DNA of 41,687 nucleotides from the NCBI GenBank assembly GCA_027486935.1, contig JAIXOF010000142.1, forward strand, positions 1 through 41,687. Reading direction: 5' to 3'. The position numbers were made by a program, and so were the translations under genes. This document shows, in pieces, positions 31,556 through 38,973 of this stretch. Position 1 is the first letter of the stretch; the number at the start of each line of letters is the position of its first letter. The notes beneath the pieces were generated by a model. It was not told where the DNA came from, made no database searches, and saw nothing but the letters and a program-made list of their open reading frames with translations. This DNA comes from Cyanobium sp. C1_MAG_00004. GTDB lineage: Bacteria; Cyanobacteriota; Cyanobacteriia; PCC-6307; Cyanobiaceae.

Positions 31556-32782
31556 TCAAGGCGGCGAGGCTAGGCCCAGCCGGCGCGCCATGGGCACCAG
31601 GGACAGGCCCTGCAGCAGCAGACCCAGCAGCACCACCGCCAGGGCCAACGGTGGCATCGCATCACCCCAGGGCACCTCGCTGGCGGCCGCCTGGATCGCC
31701 ACGGCGATCGGCACCGCACCCCGCAGGCCGGCCAGGGTGGTGAACAGGCGCTCGGGCCGGCTGAAGACGCTGCGCCACAGCAATGACTCGATCATCAGCC
31801 AGCGCACCAGCACCATCGCTGCAAATAGGACCAGGGCCCAGCCAAAGGCGGCGACCACCTGCTCGGGCTGGACCACCAGGCCCATGCACAGAAACAGCAG
31901 CAGCTCGGCCATTTTGGCGAAGCCGGCGTGGGCTTCCTCGAGCACGTTGCGGTCGCAGTCGGGGCTGTTGCCCAACACCAGGCCGATGACATAGGCCGCC
32001 AGGATGCCGCTGCCCCCCATCAACTGGGCGGCACCCACCAGCAGCAACAACACCGCCAGGCTCATCACCGCCAGCTGGGAGGTGGTGGCACTGGGGCTGC
32101 GGCTCGAGAGGGTGCGGCTGGCCACGGTGCCCCCCAGAAAGCCCAGCAGGGCCCCCAGCAGAAACTGGCGGCTCACCTCGGTCACGACGCTGGCCGCCGT
32201 GGTGCTGGCGGCACCCGAGGCCATCGCCAGCGCCAGCCCGCACAGCACGACGGCCACCGGATCGTTGAACGCCGATTCGCATTCGATCAGGTTGATCAGC
32301 CGGGCCGGGAGGCGATCCGCCAGGGGCCGCAGCAGCGCCAGCACCGCCGAAGCGTCGGTGCTGCAGACCATCGCCCCGACAAACAGGGCCAGGGGCAGGT
32401 TGGGATCAAAGTCGGTCCCGGGCAGGGAGCCCAGCAGCTGCACCACGCCCATCAGCAGCAGGGCGGTCAGGCCGGCGCCCAGGGTGGCTAGGCGCCCGGC
32501 CGGCACCAGCACCGGACGCATTTCTCGCCAGTTGGTGGTCAGACCGCCAAAGAACAGCACCAGCACCAACGACACCTGGGCGATCTGGTCGGCCTGATCC
32601 AGGCTCAGCAGCGGTGGTGGCTGGCCGGGCACCGCCTCGAGCCGGTTGTCGGTCAGCAGCCCCAGCAGCAGCACCATGACGATGCCCGGCAACCGCACCC
32701 GCTGGGCGATCTCATCGAGAAAGCCCGCGGCCAGCAGCAATCCGCCGAACACCGCCAGAAAGATGGCCAGGGTTGTGCTCAC
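31556..32782 (-). CDS. CPA1-type cation:proton antiporter
   Basis: A 408-residue polytopic protein of the Na+(K+)/H+ exchanger family. The ion-binding signature ECESAFNDPVAVVL is present, along with DASAVLALLRPL, GGSGILAAYVIGLVLG and FTTLAGLRGAVPIAVAI. It ends after the last helix with no TrkA-N/C regulatory domain. It probably exchanges Na+ or K+ for protons across the plasma membrane. The start is GTG 32782. The TIGR01777 gene starts 22 nt after its stop. Confidence 0.93.
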   Translation of the reverse strand: MSTTLAIFLAVFGGLLLAAGFLDEIAQRVRLPGIVMVLLLGLLTDNRLEAVPGQPPPLLSLDQADQIAQVSLVLVLFFGGLTTNWREMRPVLVPAGRLATLGAGLTALLLMGVVQLLGSLPGTDFDPNLPLALFVGAMVCSTDASAVLALLRPLADRLPARLINLIECESAFNDPVAVVLCGLALAMASGAASTTAASVVTEVSRQFLLGALLGFLGGTVASRTLSSRSPSATTSQLAVMSLAVLLLLVGAAQLMGGSGILAAYVIGLVLGNSPDCDRNVLEEAHAGFAKMAELLLFLCMGLVVQPEQVVAAFGWALVLFAAMVLVRWLMIESLLWRSVFSRPERLFTTLAGLRGAVPIAVAIQAAASEVPWGDAMPPLALAVVLLGLLLQGLSLVPMARRLGLASPP

Positions 32783-32864
32783 GGCGTGCTTTGCGGCCCC
32801 AGAGGCGAAACCCTGGTTTTAGCCTGGCATGCACAAGCCCTTCAGACCGGATCCGGAGCCCGCC

Positions 32865-33101
32865 ATGGCCGACGCCCCCGCCCCCGCGCTCAAGAAGGGC
32901 AGCCTGGTGCGGCTCAACCGCGCCGCTTACAACGGCAGCCTCGAGGCCCGCGCCAGCGACGTGGTGATTCCCGATTACGTGCTCGAAGGCCCCGGCGAGA
33001 TCCTGGCGATCAACGGCGACCACGCCCAGCTGCGCTGGCGCCGCCCCGTGCCCGATGTGTGGCTGCGGCTCGACCAGCTGGAGGCCTACCCGGTCAGCTG
33101 A
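32865..33101 (+). CDS. ndhO: NAD(P)H-quinone oxidoreductase subunit O (NdhO)
   Basis: A 78-residue soluble subunit of the cyanobacterial NDH-1 complex, used in cyclic electron flow and CO2 uptake. The family core is clear: LKKGSLVRLNRAAYNGSLEARASD, YVLEGPGEIL and WLRLDQLEAYPVS. ATG 32865 is chosen over ATG 32829, which would add 12 polar residues not typical of the family. The 3' end overlaps the convergent J-domain gene by 16 nt. Confidence 0.95.
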   Translation: MADAPAPALKKGSLVRLNRAAYNGSLEARASDVVIPDYVLEGPGEILAINGDHAQLRWRRPVPDVWLRLDQLEAYPVS

Positions 33102-33781
33102 CGGCGCTCGGCTTGCAGCTGGCTGCGGCGACGCTTGGCTTCGCGCAGCATGGTGCGGCCGTCGCGCAGGTACGAATCGACGTAGCCCATCGTGTAGCGC
33201 TCGAGCTCATTGAGGGCGTCCTTGACCAGGCTCAGGCAGTGGTACAGCTCCAGGCCGAAACTGCGGGCCACGGCGGGGCAGACCTGGCTGCCAAAGAGTG
33301 TCTCGACTTTGTCGAGACGGCCCTGGCACTGCTCCAAGTAGGCGCAGAAGGCCTCCATCAAGGCATCGTCATAGGGATCGGCGGCCAGAGTCTTGATCTG
33401 CTCGGCAAAGGGGTTGATCACCTGGCCCAACAACCGATTGATCGGCCCGTACACCTGCTGCAGCCACTGCTCGAGGGCGGCATCGCTGGCAGCGGCGGCC
33501 TTGGCACGGCGGCGGGGGGAAGCTGCTGTCGCTGTGCTGAAGGGCGTCTCGGCACTGCCACCGGCTGAACCGGCGCGACCTCGGTCATGGGCGCGGTCGT
33601 GGGCGCGGCGGCGCTCGCCATCGCCCAGCACCTCCCAGGCGGCATTGAGGGCCAGCATGCGGGCGGCATCGCCGCCGGTGTCGGGGTGATGCTGCTTGAC
33701 CAGGGCCCGGTAGGCGGCCTTGATCTCGGCAGCGCTGGCGCTGGGGCTTACCCCCAGCACGGCATAGGGATCAGAGGGCAT
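33086..33781 (-). CDS. J-domain (DnaJ-like) protein, cyanobacterial type
   Basis: A 231-residue protein with an N-terminal J-domain (residues 1-65; HPD at 32-34) but no Gly/Phe-rich region, zinc finger or DnaJ C-terminal domain. After a low-complexity Ala/Arg/Ser linker (65-105) comes a helical C-terminal domain (LQQVYGPINRLLGQVINPF, LYHCLSLVKDALNELERYTMGYVDSYLRDG). It presumably recruits DnaK to a specific client. It starts 22 nt after the porin stop, so it may be read from the porin promoter. Confidence 0.92.
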   Translation of the reverse strand: MPSDPYAVLGVSPSASAAEIKAAYRALVKQHHPDTGGDAARMLALNAAWEVLGDGERRRAHDRAHDRGRAGSAGGSAETPFSTATAASPRRRAKAAAASDAALEQWLQQVYGPINRLLGQVINPFAEQIKTLAADPYDDALMEAFCAYLEQCQGRLDKVETLFGSQVCPAVARSFGLELYHCLSLVKDALNELERYTMGYVDSYLRDGRTMLREAKRRRSQLQAERRQLTG

Positions 33782-33803
33782 GCCCCCATCCTGCCCCCCG
33801 GGC

Positions 33804-35576
33804 TCAGAACCTGAAGGTGGTCTTGATCAGATAGCCGAAGCTGTTGAAGAACGCTCCATTACCGCCAACCGTCACATCCTGACCCAACGGGTTGCTGAGA
33901 TAAAAGACCGCTGGCGTGACGCTGATGTTGTCAGTGACCTGAAGTTTGTACCACCACTCCCAGGCATAGTTGCCATCCTGGGGAGCGCCATAGCTGGTGC
34001 CATTCTCTTCATTGACACGGGCGTTCAGGTTTCCGGTCATCTTCGACACCATGGTGTTCTGGCCAACGGCAAAACCGAGAACGTTTCCATGCACGAAGGC
34101 ATCCCGCCATTGCAGACCCAGCATCCAGGAATTGCTGGTGAAGCCGAAGCCTCCCTGATCAGCACCAGTACCGGACAGCAGGGTGGTTGTGCCAAGCCCC
34201 CAACCAGCGCTGATTGACGGCAACCAGCCCGAACGACTGGGCTGCCAGTAAGCACTCAAGGCCAGACTGTTTGTGGAGGACAACGACTCCCAATCAGAGT
34301 AAGTATTTTTTGTATAGATACCATTCAGAACAACGTTCAAGAAATTCGTACCATTAACCAGGCTCCCCGCTGGCAGCTGCACATAGCTGTAGGCAGCAGC
34401 GGCGCCCCAGCCCTTGCCGGCATAGCCAACCTGAACCGTGCTCGTTGAAGCGCTGTTGGTGTTGCCGACGCCGCCGCCGCCCAAACCGGCCACGACCGTC
34501 GAGAGACCACTACCTACGTTCTGAGAAACCGTGCTGGCGCTGATGCTGAAGCCGTTCTGCTGCCACCACAAACCGGCACCACCGCCCAGGGCCAGGTTGT
34601 AGGTCAGCGGTGACCCGGCGTAGCTGAACAGGTTCAGAATGCCATCAGCCGGGTACACACTGGGCCACAGGGCCAGCATGTCGTCCTGGCGCACCAGGGC
34701 ACCGAAGGTGGCCGTGACATTGCCGCCCAGCGGAAACTGATAAAACAAGCGGTTGATGCCAACAATGTTGTTGGCCGCCGTCGGCCCACTATCCAGACCC
34801 GGCACCGTTGGCGCCTGGAAAAAGGCCTCCAGAGCCGTGCTGGGCGTCACGCTGATTTGACTTCGAGCATCAAGCCCAACACCGAAGGGCATGCTCGATG
34901 CGAAGGCTGAGCCGCCGGCATTGCCCGCCCGCAGGGTGGTGCGCAGCAGATCCTTACCGCTGAAGCTGGTGTCGAAGGTCAGACGAACGTCGTAGTTAAA
35001 GCTCAGGCCATTGGTCAATGTCCTGGGAATCACACCCGGAGCGCCACTAGCGAAGGTGGGATTGGCGAGCGCGCCCTCCGCATTGGAGCCGTAGCTCACA
35101 CCGCCCAGCACCATGGTGGCGATGCCCTTGAGCTTGGTGGTGGTGGAGAACTGTTGCGCCTCCAGCACGCCGACTTTGGCCTCGAGACCATCCACACGCC
35201 CCTTGAGAGTGGCGAGTTCCTTCTCGAACTCGGCCATGAGCTTCTTGAGCTCGTCGGTCACTTCAGAGACGCGGTCGAGGCAGGCGTTCAGCAACGCTGC
35301 TGCTTCGAACCGGGTCATGGCGCGCTGGCCCCTGTAGGTGCCACCCGGGTAACCGGCGACGCAGCCGTAGCGCTCAATCAGGTTGTTCAGGGCCTGATGC
35401 GCCCAATCGGTGGGCTTGACGTCAGCGAACTGGGAAATGCTGGTGACTTGTTCTTCGGCGGCGTAGTGGTTGACGCCGGCCAGGTTGAGCGCGGCGGCGG
35501 ATGCGGCCACAGGGGCCAGCGGGACCAACAAGCCCAGTGCGGCAGAAGGACCCAACAGTTGTTGCAAGCGTTTCAT
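33804..35576 (-). CDS. SLH/OprB-type outer-membrane porin (Som-like), downstream copy
   Basis: A 590-residue porin. It has a signal peptide (LLVPLAPVAASAAA), one SLH domain (about 48-100, FADVKPTDWAHQALNNLIERYGCVAGYPGGTY) that anchors to the peptidoglycan-linked pyruvylated polymer, a coiled coil (about 100-147) and an OprB-like barrel ending in the outer-membrane C-terminal motif LIKTTFRF. Som porins are the major outer-membrane channels of picocyanobacteria for small solutes. It is a tandem paralogue of the gene at 35789; an 84-nt stretch is identical between them. ATG 35576 follows the shared leader with GAGGA. It differs most in barrel loops, one of which lies in an AT-rich patch (34295-34345). 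Confidence 0.95.
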   Translation of the reverse strand: MKRLQQLLGPSAALGLLVPLAPVAASAAALNLAGVNHYAAEEQVTSISQFADVKPTDWAHQALNNLIERYGCVAGYPGGTYRGQRAMTRFEAAALLNACLDRVSEVTDELKKLMAEFEKELATLKGRVDGLEAKVGVLEAQQFSTTTKLKGIATMVLGGVSYGSNAEGALANPTFASGAPGVIPRTLTNGLSFNYDVRLTFDTSFSGKDLLRTTLRAGNAGGSAFASSMPFGVGLDARSQISVTPSTALEAFFQAPTVPGLDSGPTAANNIVGINRLFYQFPLGGNVTATFGALVRQDDMLALWPSVYPADGILNLFSYAGSPLTYNLALGGGAGLWWQQNGFSISASTVSQNVGSGLSTVVAGLGGGGVGNTNSASTSTVQVGYAGKGWGAAAAYSYVQLPAGSLVNGTNFLNVVLNGIYTKNTYSDWESLSSTNSLALSAYWQPSRSGWLPSISAGWGLGTTTLLSGTGADQGGFGFTSNSWMLGLQWRDAFVHGNVLGFAVGQNTMVSKMTGNLNARVNEENGTSYGAPQDGNYAWEWWYKLQVTDNISVTPAVFYLSNPLGQDVTVGGNGAFFNSFGYLIKTTFRF

Positions 35577-35607
35577 GGGTCCTCACACAGATGGGGCGCG
35601 ATGCGCC
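35577..35607 (-). promoter_or_regulatory. Porin leader: hairpin plus Yfr1-type sRNA target
   Basis: Read on the minus strand, GGCGC-ATC-GCGCC (35607-35595) forms a short hairpin, followed by UGUGUGAGGA (35589-35580), then CCC and the ATG. The GAGGA is the Shine-Dalgarno. GUGUGAGGA pairs perfectly with UCCUCACAC, part of the conserved core of the sRNA Yfr1 (ACUCCUCACAC), which is known to block Som porin translation in Prochlorococcus. It also pairs over 10 nt with the loop at 35751-35760. Confidence 0.75.
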
Positions 35608-35664
35608 GCGCTCCATTGAATCAGACCTGCGCGATGTTGCCGTCAACCGTCAACAACAACCAAC

Positions 35665-35692
35665 AAAAAACCCGGCTGGAGAACCAGCCGGG
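35665..35692 (-). terminator. Rho-independent terminator of the upstream porin
   Basis: On the minus strand a perfect 9-bp hairpin (arms CCCGGCTGG and CCAGCCGGG, 4-nt loop, 35692-35671) is followed by TTTTTT (35670-35665). It lies 97 nt after the stop of the porin at 35789 and separates the two porin genes, so each is likely to have its own promoter. Confidence 0.95.
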
Positions 35693-35788
35693 GAACCTGA
35701 GGATTGAGGTGTGAAAAGTGTGAATCAGAACTGATCGAGGAGGGCCCCAGTGTGTGAGGAAGGGGCCCAGGTTCAGCTCTGTAACTGA
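35665..35788 (-). ncRNA. Candidate 3'-UTR-derived regulatory RNA of the porin
   Basis: The 3' UTR between the porin stop and its terminator holds a hairpin with a 7-bp GC stem (GGGCCCC at 35768-35762, GGGGCCC at 35748-35742) and a 13-nt loop, UUCCUCACACACU. The loop contains UCCUCACACA, the exact complement of UGUGUGAGGA in the ribosome-binding site of both porins, and resembles the Yfr1 core. The hairpin followed by a strong terminator is the shape of a 3'-UTR sRNA. The pairing is seen in the sequence; processing and function are inferred. The inverted copy may alternatively be a relic of a leader duplication. Confidence 0.5.
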
Positions 35789-37396
35789 TCAGAACTTGAA
35801 GGTGGTCTTGATCAGGTAGCCGAAGCTGCTGAAATAGGGGTTGGAAACAGTGGCGTTGTTGCTGGTGTTTCCACCCAGGGGGCGGCTCAGGTAGAAGAAG
35901 CCAGGGGTCACACTGATGTTGTCAGTGGCCTGGATCTTGTACCACCACTCCCATGCCCAGTTGCCGTCGGCAGGGGTGCCGCCACCGTTTTGGAACTTAG
36001 TAACCATGCTGTTCTGACCGAAGCCCATGCCCAGGGCATTGCCCTTGACGAAGGCGTCAGACCACTGCAGACCAACGGTCCAAGAGTTGCTGGTGAAACC
36101 ATTGGACTGGTACGCACCAGTCCTGCTAAGCAAGTTGGTGGTACCCACGCCCCAGCCAGCGCTGATCGAGGGAACCCAACCGGACTGGCTGGGCTGCCAG
36201 TAACCGCTCAGGGCAAAGCCGTTGGTGGAGCTGAGACCACCATTAGTGGTGATCAAAGAGTTCAAATAGGTGGTCGCCTGATAACCAAGGTTCTGGTTGT
36301 AGGAATACGCACCTGCCAGGCCCCAGTTGTTACCGGCGTAACCAATCTGAACAGTTGTGCTCGACTGACTAGCGTTGTTGCCAACGCCACCAGGCTGGGC
36401 AGCGGCAGGATTAGGAGAACCGTTGCCAGCATTGCCCGACACGTAGTTGGCGCTGATGCTGAAGCCGCCATCACGCCACCACAGACCGGCACCACCGCCC
36501 AGGTTAAGGGCGTAAACCACCGGCGAGCCGGCGTAGGTGAACAGGTCAAGGATCGAGTCAGCGGGATACACGCTGGGCCACATGGCCAACATGTCATCCT
36601 GACGGACGCGGGCACCGAAGGTGGCGGTGAAGTTGCTACCGATCGGGAACTGGTAGAAGAGGCGGTTGATGCCGACGATGTTGTCAGCCGAACCACCGGT
36701 GGTGGTAATAACCGGGTCCTGGAAGAATGCTTCCAGAGCAGTAGCGGTGGTAACACCGTTGTTGAAGCCGAATGCTGAGCTGTCGGCGTTACCGGCGCGC
36801 AGGGTGGTGCGCAGCAGGTCCTTGCCGGTGAAGCTCGTGTCGAAGTTCAGGCGAACGTCGTAGTTAAAGCTCAGCGCATTCGGCAGTGCTGCGCTGTTAG
36901 CGGCGTAGTTATTCGAGCTATAGGTCGCGCCGCCAAGCACCATGGTGGCGACACCCTTCAGCTTGGTGGTGGTGGAGAACTGTTGAGCCTCCAGCACGCC
37001 AACCTTGGCCTCGAGACCGTCAACGCGGCCCTTGAGGATGGCGAGTTCCTTCTCGAACTCGGCCATGAGCTTCTTGAGCTCGTCGGTCACTTCAGAGACG
37101 CGGTCGAGGCAGGCGTTCAGCAGAGCCGCTGCTTCGAAACGGGTCATGGCGCGCTGGCCCTTGTAGGTGCCGTCGGGATAACCGGCGACGCAGCCGTAGC
37201 GCTCGATCAGGTTGCTCAGTGCCTGGTAAGCCCAGTCGGTGGGCTTGACATCACCGAACTGGGAGATGCTGGTGACTTGCTCCTCGACGGCGTACTTGTT
37301 GACGCCGGCCAGGTTGATGTCAGCGGCGGATGCGGCCACAGGGGCCAGCAGTCCGAGGGCTGCAGGAGCAACCAGCAGTTGCTGGAAGAGTTTCAT
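35789..37396 (-). CDS. SLH/OprB-type outer-membrane porin (Som-like), upstream copy
   Basis: A 535-residue porin with the same plan as the gene at 33804: signal peptide (LGLLAPVAASAA), SLH domain (FGDVKPTDWAYQALSNLIERYGCVAGYPDGTY), coiled coil, and an OprB-like barrel ending LIKTTFKF with the terminal Phe used by the BAM complex. The first roughly 150 residues are nearly identical to the paralogue at protein and DNA level, while barrel segments differ. ATG 37396 follows the shared leader with GAGGA as ribosome-binding site. The gene has its own terminator at 35665-35692 and a candidate operator at 37451-37481. Confidence 0.95.
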   Translation of the reverse strand: MKLFQQLLVAPAALGLLAPVAASAADINLAGVNKYAVEEQVTSISQFGDVKPTDWAYQALSNLIERYGCVAGYPDGTYKGQRAMTRFEAAALLNACLDRVSEVTDELKKLMAEFEKELAILKGRVDGLEAKVGVLEAQQFSTTTKLKGVATMVLGGATYSSNNYAANSAALPNALSFNYDVRLNFDTSFTGKDLLRTTLRAGNADSSAFGFNNGVTTATALEAFFQDPVITTTGGSADNIVGINRLFYQFPIGSNFTATFGARVRQDDMLAMWPSVYPADSILDLFTYAGSPVVYALNLGGGAGLWWRDGGFSISANYVSGNAGNGSPNPAAAQPGGVGNNASQSSTTVQIGYAGNNWGLAGAYSYNQNLGYQATTYLNSLITTNGGLSSTNGFALSGYWQPSQSGWVPSISAGWGVGTTNLLSRTGAYQSNGFTSNSWTVGLQWSDAFVKGNALGMGFGQNSMVTKFQNGGGTPADGNWAWEWWYKIQATDNISVTPGFFYLSRPLGGNTSNNATVSNPYFSSFGYLIKTTFKF

Positions 37397-37429
37397 GGGT
37401 CCTCACACAGAGAGTGGGCGCAATGCGCC
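37397..37429 (-). promoter_or_regulatory. Porin leader: hairpin plus Yfr1-type sRNA target (upstream copy)
   Basis: On the minus strand, GGCGC-ATT-GCGCC (37429-37417) forms a hairpin, followed a few bases later by UGUGUGAGGA (37409-37400), CCC and the ATG at 37396. Hairpin arms, target 10-mer and spacing to the ATG match the leader of the other porin, although the loop base and spacer bases differ, which suggests selection on these two elements. Confidence 0.75.
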
Positions 37430-37450
37430 GCACGCACTTTCGCCCATGTA

Positions 37451-37481
37451 TGCCAGAACACCAACGCGGCTGTGCCAGAAC
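37451..37481. promoter_or_regulatory. Direct repeat TGCCAGAAC with 22-bp period
   Basis: TGCCAGAAC occurs at 37451-37459 and 37473-37481, about two helical turns apart on the same face of DNA, in the 116-nt gap between the upstream porin start and the ArnT-like gene. It is a candidate binding site for a dimeric regulator of one or both genes. The other porin has no equivalent. No regulator is assigned. Confidence 0.5.
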
Positions 37482-37512
37482 GCACAATGGCCCCCACGGC
37501 TGCCCTGGCCCC

Positions 37513-38973
37513 ATGGTCTCCCGAATGCGCGCCCTGGGACTGGTGCTGCTGGCCCTGCCCCTGCTGCTGAGCCTGGCGCCCCGCAGCTACCTGCCCCATG
37601 ACGAGGGCTTTTATGCCCTGCAGGCCCGCTGGATCGTGGAGTCGGGGGATTGGCTGACCCCGAGCAACTGGGGCCAGCCCCTGTACGACCGCACGATCGG
37701 CGTGCAGTGGCTGCTGGCCAGCAGCATTCGCCTGTTCGGCTTCAACCCGCTGGCGGTGCACCTGCCGATCTGGCTGTGCGCCGCGGCGGCGGTGGGCCTG
37801 TGCTGGCGGCTGAGCCGCAGCGCGTTGGTGGCGGCGGTGCTGGTGCTGACGCCGCTGTGGTTCAGCTATGCCCAATTGGCCACCCAGGACATGCCCCTGC
37901 TGGCGCTCGAACTGCTGGGGCTGTGGGGCCTGTGGACCCGGCGGCCGCTGGCGGCAGGGGTGTGGCTGGGGCCCGCCTTTCTGATCAAAGGCTTCATGGT
38001 GGTACTGCCGGCCCTGGCGATGCTGCCGCTGCTGCTGCTTGAGCGGCGCCAACTGCTGCGTACGCCGCGCTGGTGGGCAGCTCTGGCGGTGGGCTGGCTG
38101 CCGGCACTGCTGTGGCTGGGGTTGAGCCTGCAGCGCCACGGGCTGGCGGTGGTCAGCCAGCTGTGGGGAAAGTTGCTGTGGCTGTCGGGCACGACCGTGT
38201 TTGCCCAGGGGCCTCTTTATTACCTATGGAACCTGCCGGCCAACACGGCCCCCTGGGGACTGTTGGCCCCAGCAGGGGCGCTGCTGCTGCTGCGCCGCTG
38301 GCGCCGGGGTGAACTAAACCGCGACGCCCTGCTGCTGTGGCTGGGCTACCCCCTGCTGCTGCTGGCGCTGCTCAGCTGCTTTAAGACCAAGACCCCGTAT
38401 TACGGGCTGCAATTGACCCCATTTGTGGCCTACACCGCCGCCACAGCCCTCGAGGCCCTGAGCCGGCAGCTGGGGCGGGCCTGGCGCTGGGGGCGGCTGG
38501 CGCCGCTGCTGCTGGGGGCAGCCGTGCTGGTGGCGGGGGCTGCCGCGCCCCTGCCAGCCGGCGGGGTGCCGGCTGCGGGGTGGTTGAGGGCGGCTGCCTT
38601 GGGCCTGGGGGCCTGCTGGCTGGCCAGCGCCTGGCAGCCCCCGGGGCGGCGCCGGCTGCTGCTGTGGCTGCTGGGGCCCTATCTGGCCCTGGTGTGCCTG
38701 CTGCAGGGTGGGGTGTTCATCGACCACAGCCCCCAGGTGCACCGGAAGCTGGCCGAGCCCCAGGTGGCGGCCGCCCTGGCCCAGGGGCCGGTTCACTTTG
38801 TTGCCAGCGGGCCCATCGGCGATGAGGCCCAGAAGCAGCAGATCCTGCTGGCGATCGGGGCGCCCCGGCTGGGCCCCTTGCACAGCGACCCCAGGGCGGT
38901 GCCGGCCGGGGTGGCAGTGTGGCAGCTGCAGGGCAACAGCTGGCAGCTGCACACGGCATGGTCACCCCCCTGA
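37513..38973 (+). CDS. ArnT/PMT-like (GT39/GT83-type) membrane glycosyltransferase
   Basis: A 486-residue membrane protein with about a dozen hydrophobic helices and the catalytic first loop DEGFYALQARWIVESGDWLTP followed by GQPLYDRTIGVQWLLASSIRLFG, as in ArnT and protein mannosyltransferases. These use a polyprenyl-phosphate sugar to glycosylate lipid A, lipids or proteins on the outer face of the membrane. The C-terminal about 80 residues form a soluble periplasmic part. ATG 37513 or 37525 may be the start. The 16-nt overlap with the next gene suggests an operon with the methyltransferase-GT2 fusion, which could make the sugar donor. Confidence 0.87.
   Translation: MVSRMRALGLVLLALPLLLSLAPRSYLPHDEGFYALQARWIVESGDWLTPSNWGQPLYDRTIGVQWLLASSIRLFGFNPLAVHLPIWLCAAAAVGLCWRLSRSALVAAVLVLTPLWFSYAQLATQDMPLLALELLGLWGLWTRRPLAAGVWLGPAFLIKGFMVVLPALAMLPLLLLERRQLLRTPRWWAALAVGWLPALLWLGLSLQRHGLAVVSQLWGKLLWLSGTTVFAQGPLYYLWNLPANTAPWGLLAPAGALLLLRRWRRGELNRDALLLWLGYPLLLLALLSCFKTKTPYYGLQLTPFVAYTAATALEALSRQLGRAWRWGRLAPLLLGAAVLVAGAAAPLPAGGVPAAGWLRAAALGLGACWLASAWQPPGRRRLLLWLLGPYLALVCLLQGGVFIDHSPQVHRKLAEPQVAAALAQGPVHFVASGPIGDEAQKQQILLAIGAPRLGPLHSDPRAVPAGVAVWQLQGNSWQLHTAWSPP

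Noticed and set aside
35742-35768. The Yfr1 gene itself
   Set aside because: As I know it, Yfr1 carries its core motif in a single-stranded stretch between two hairpins, and the core reads ACUCCUCACAC. Here the motif is in a hairpin loop, lacks the leading AC and sits in a porin 3' UTR.
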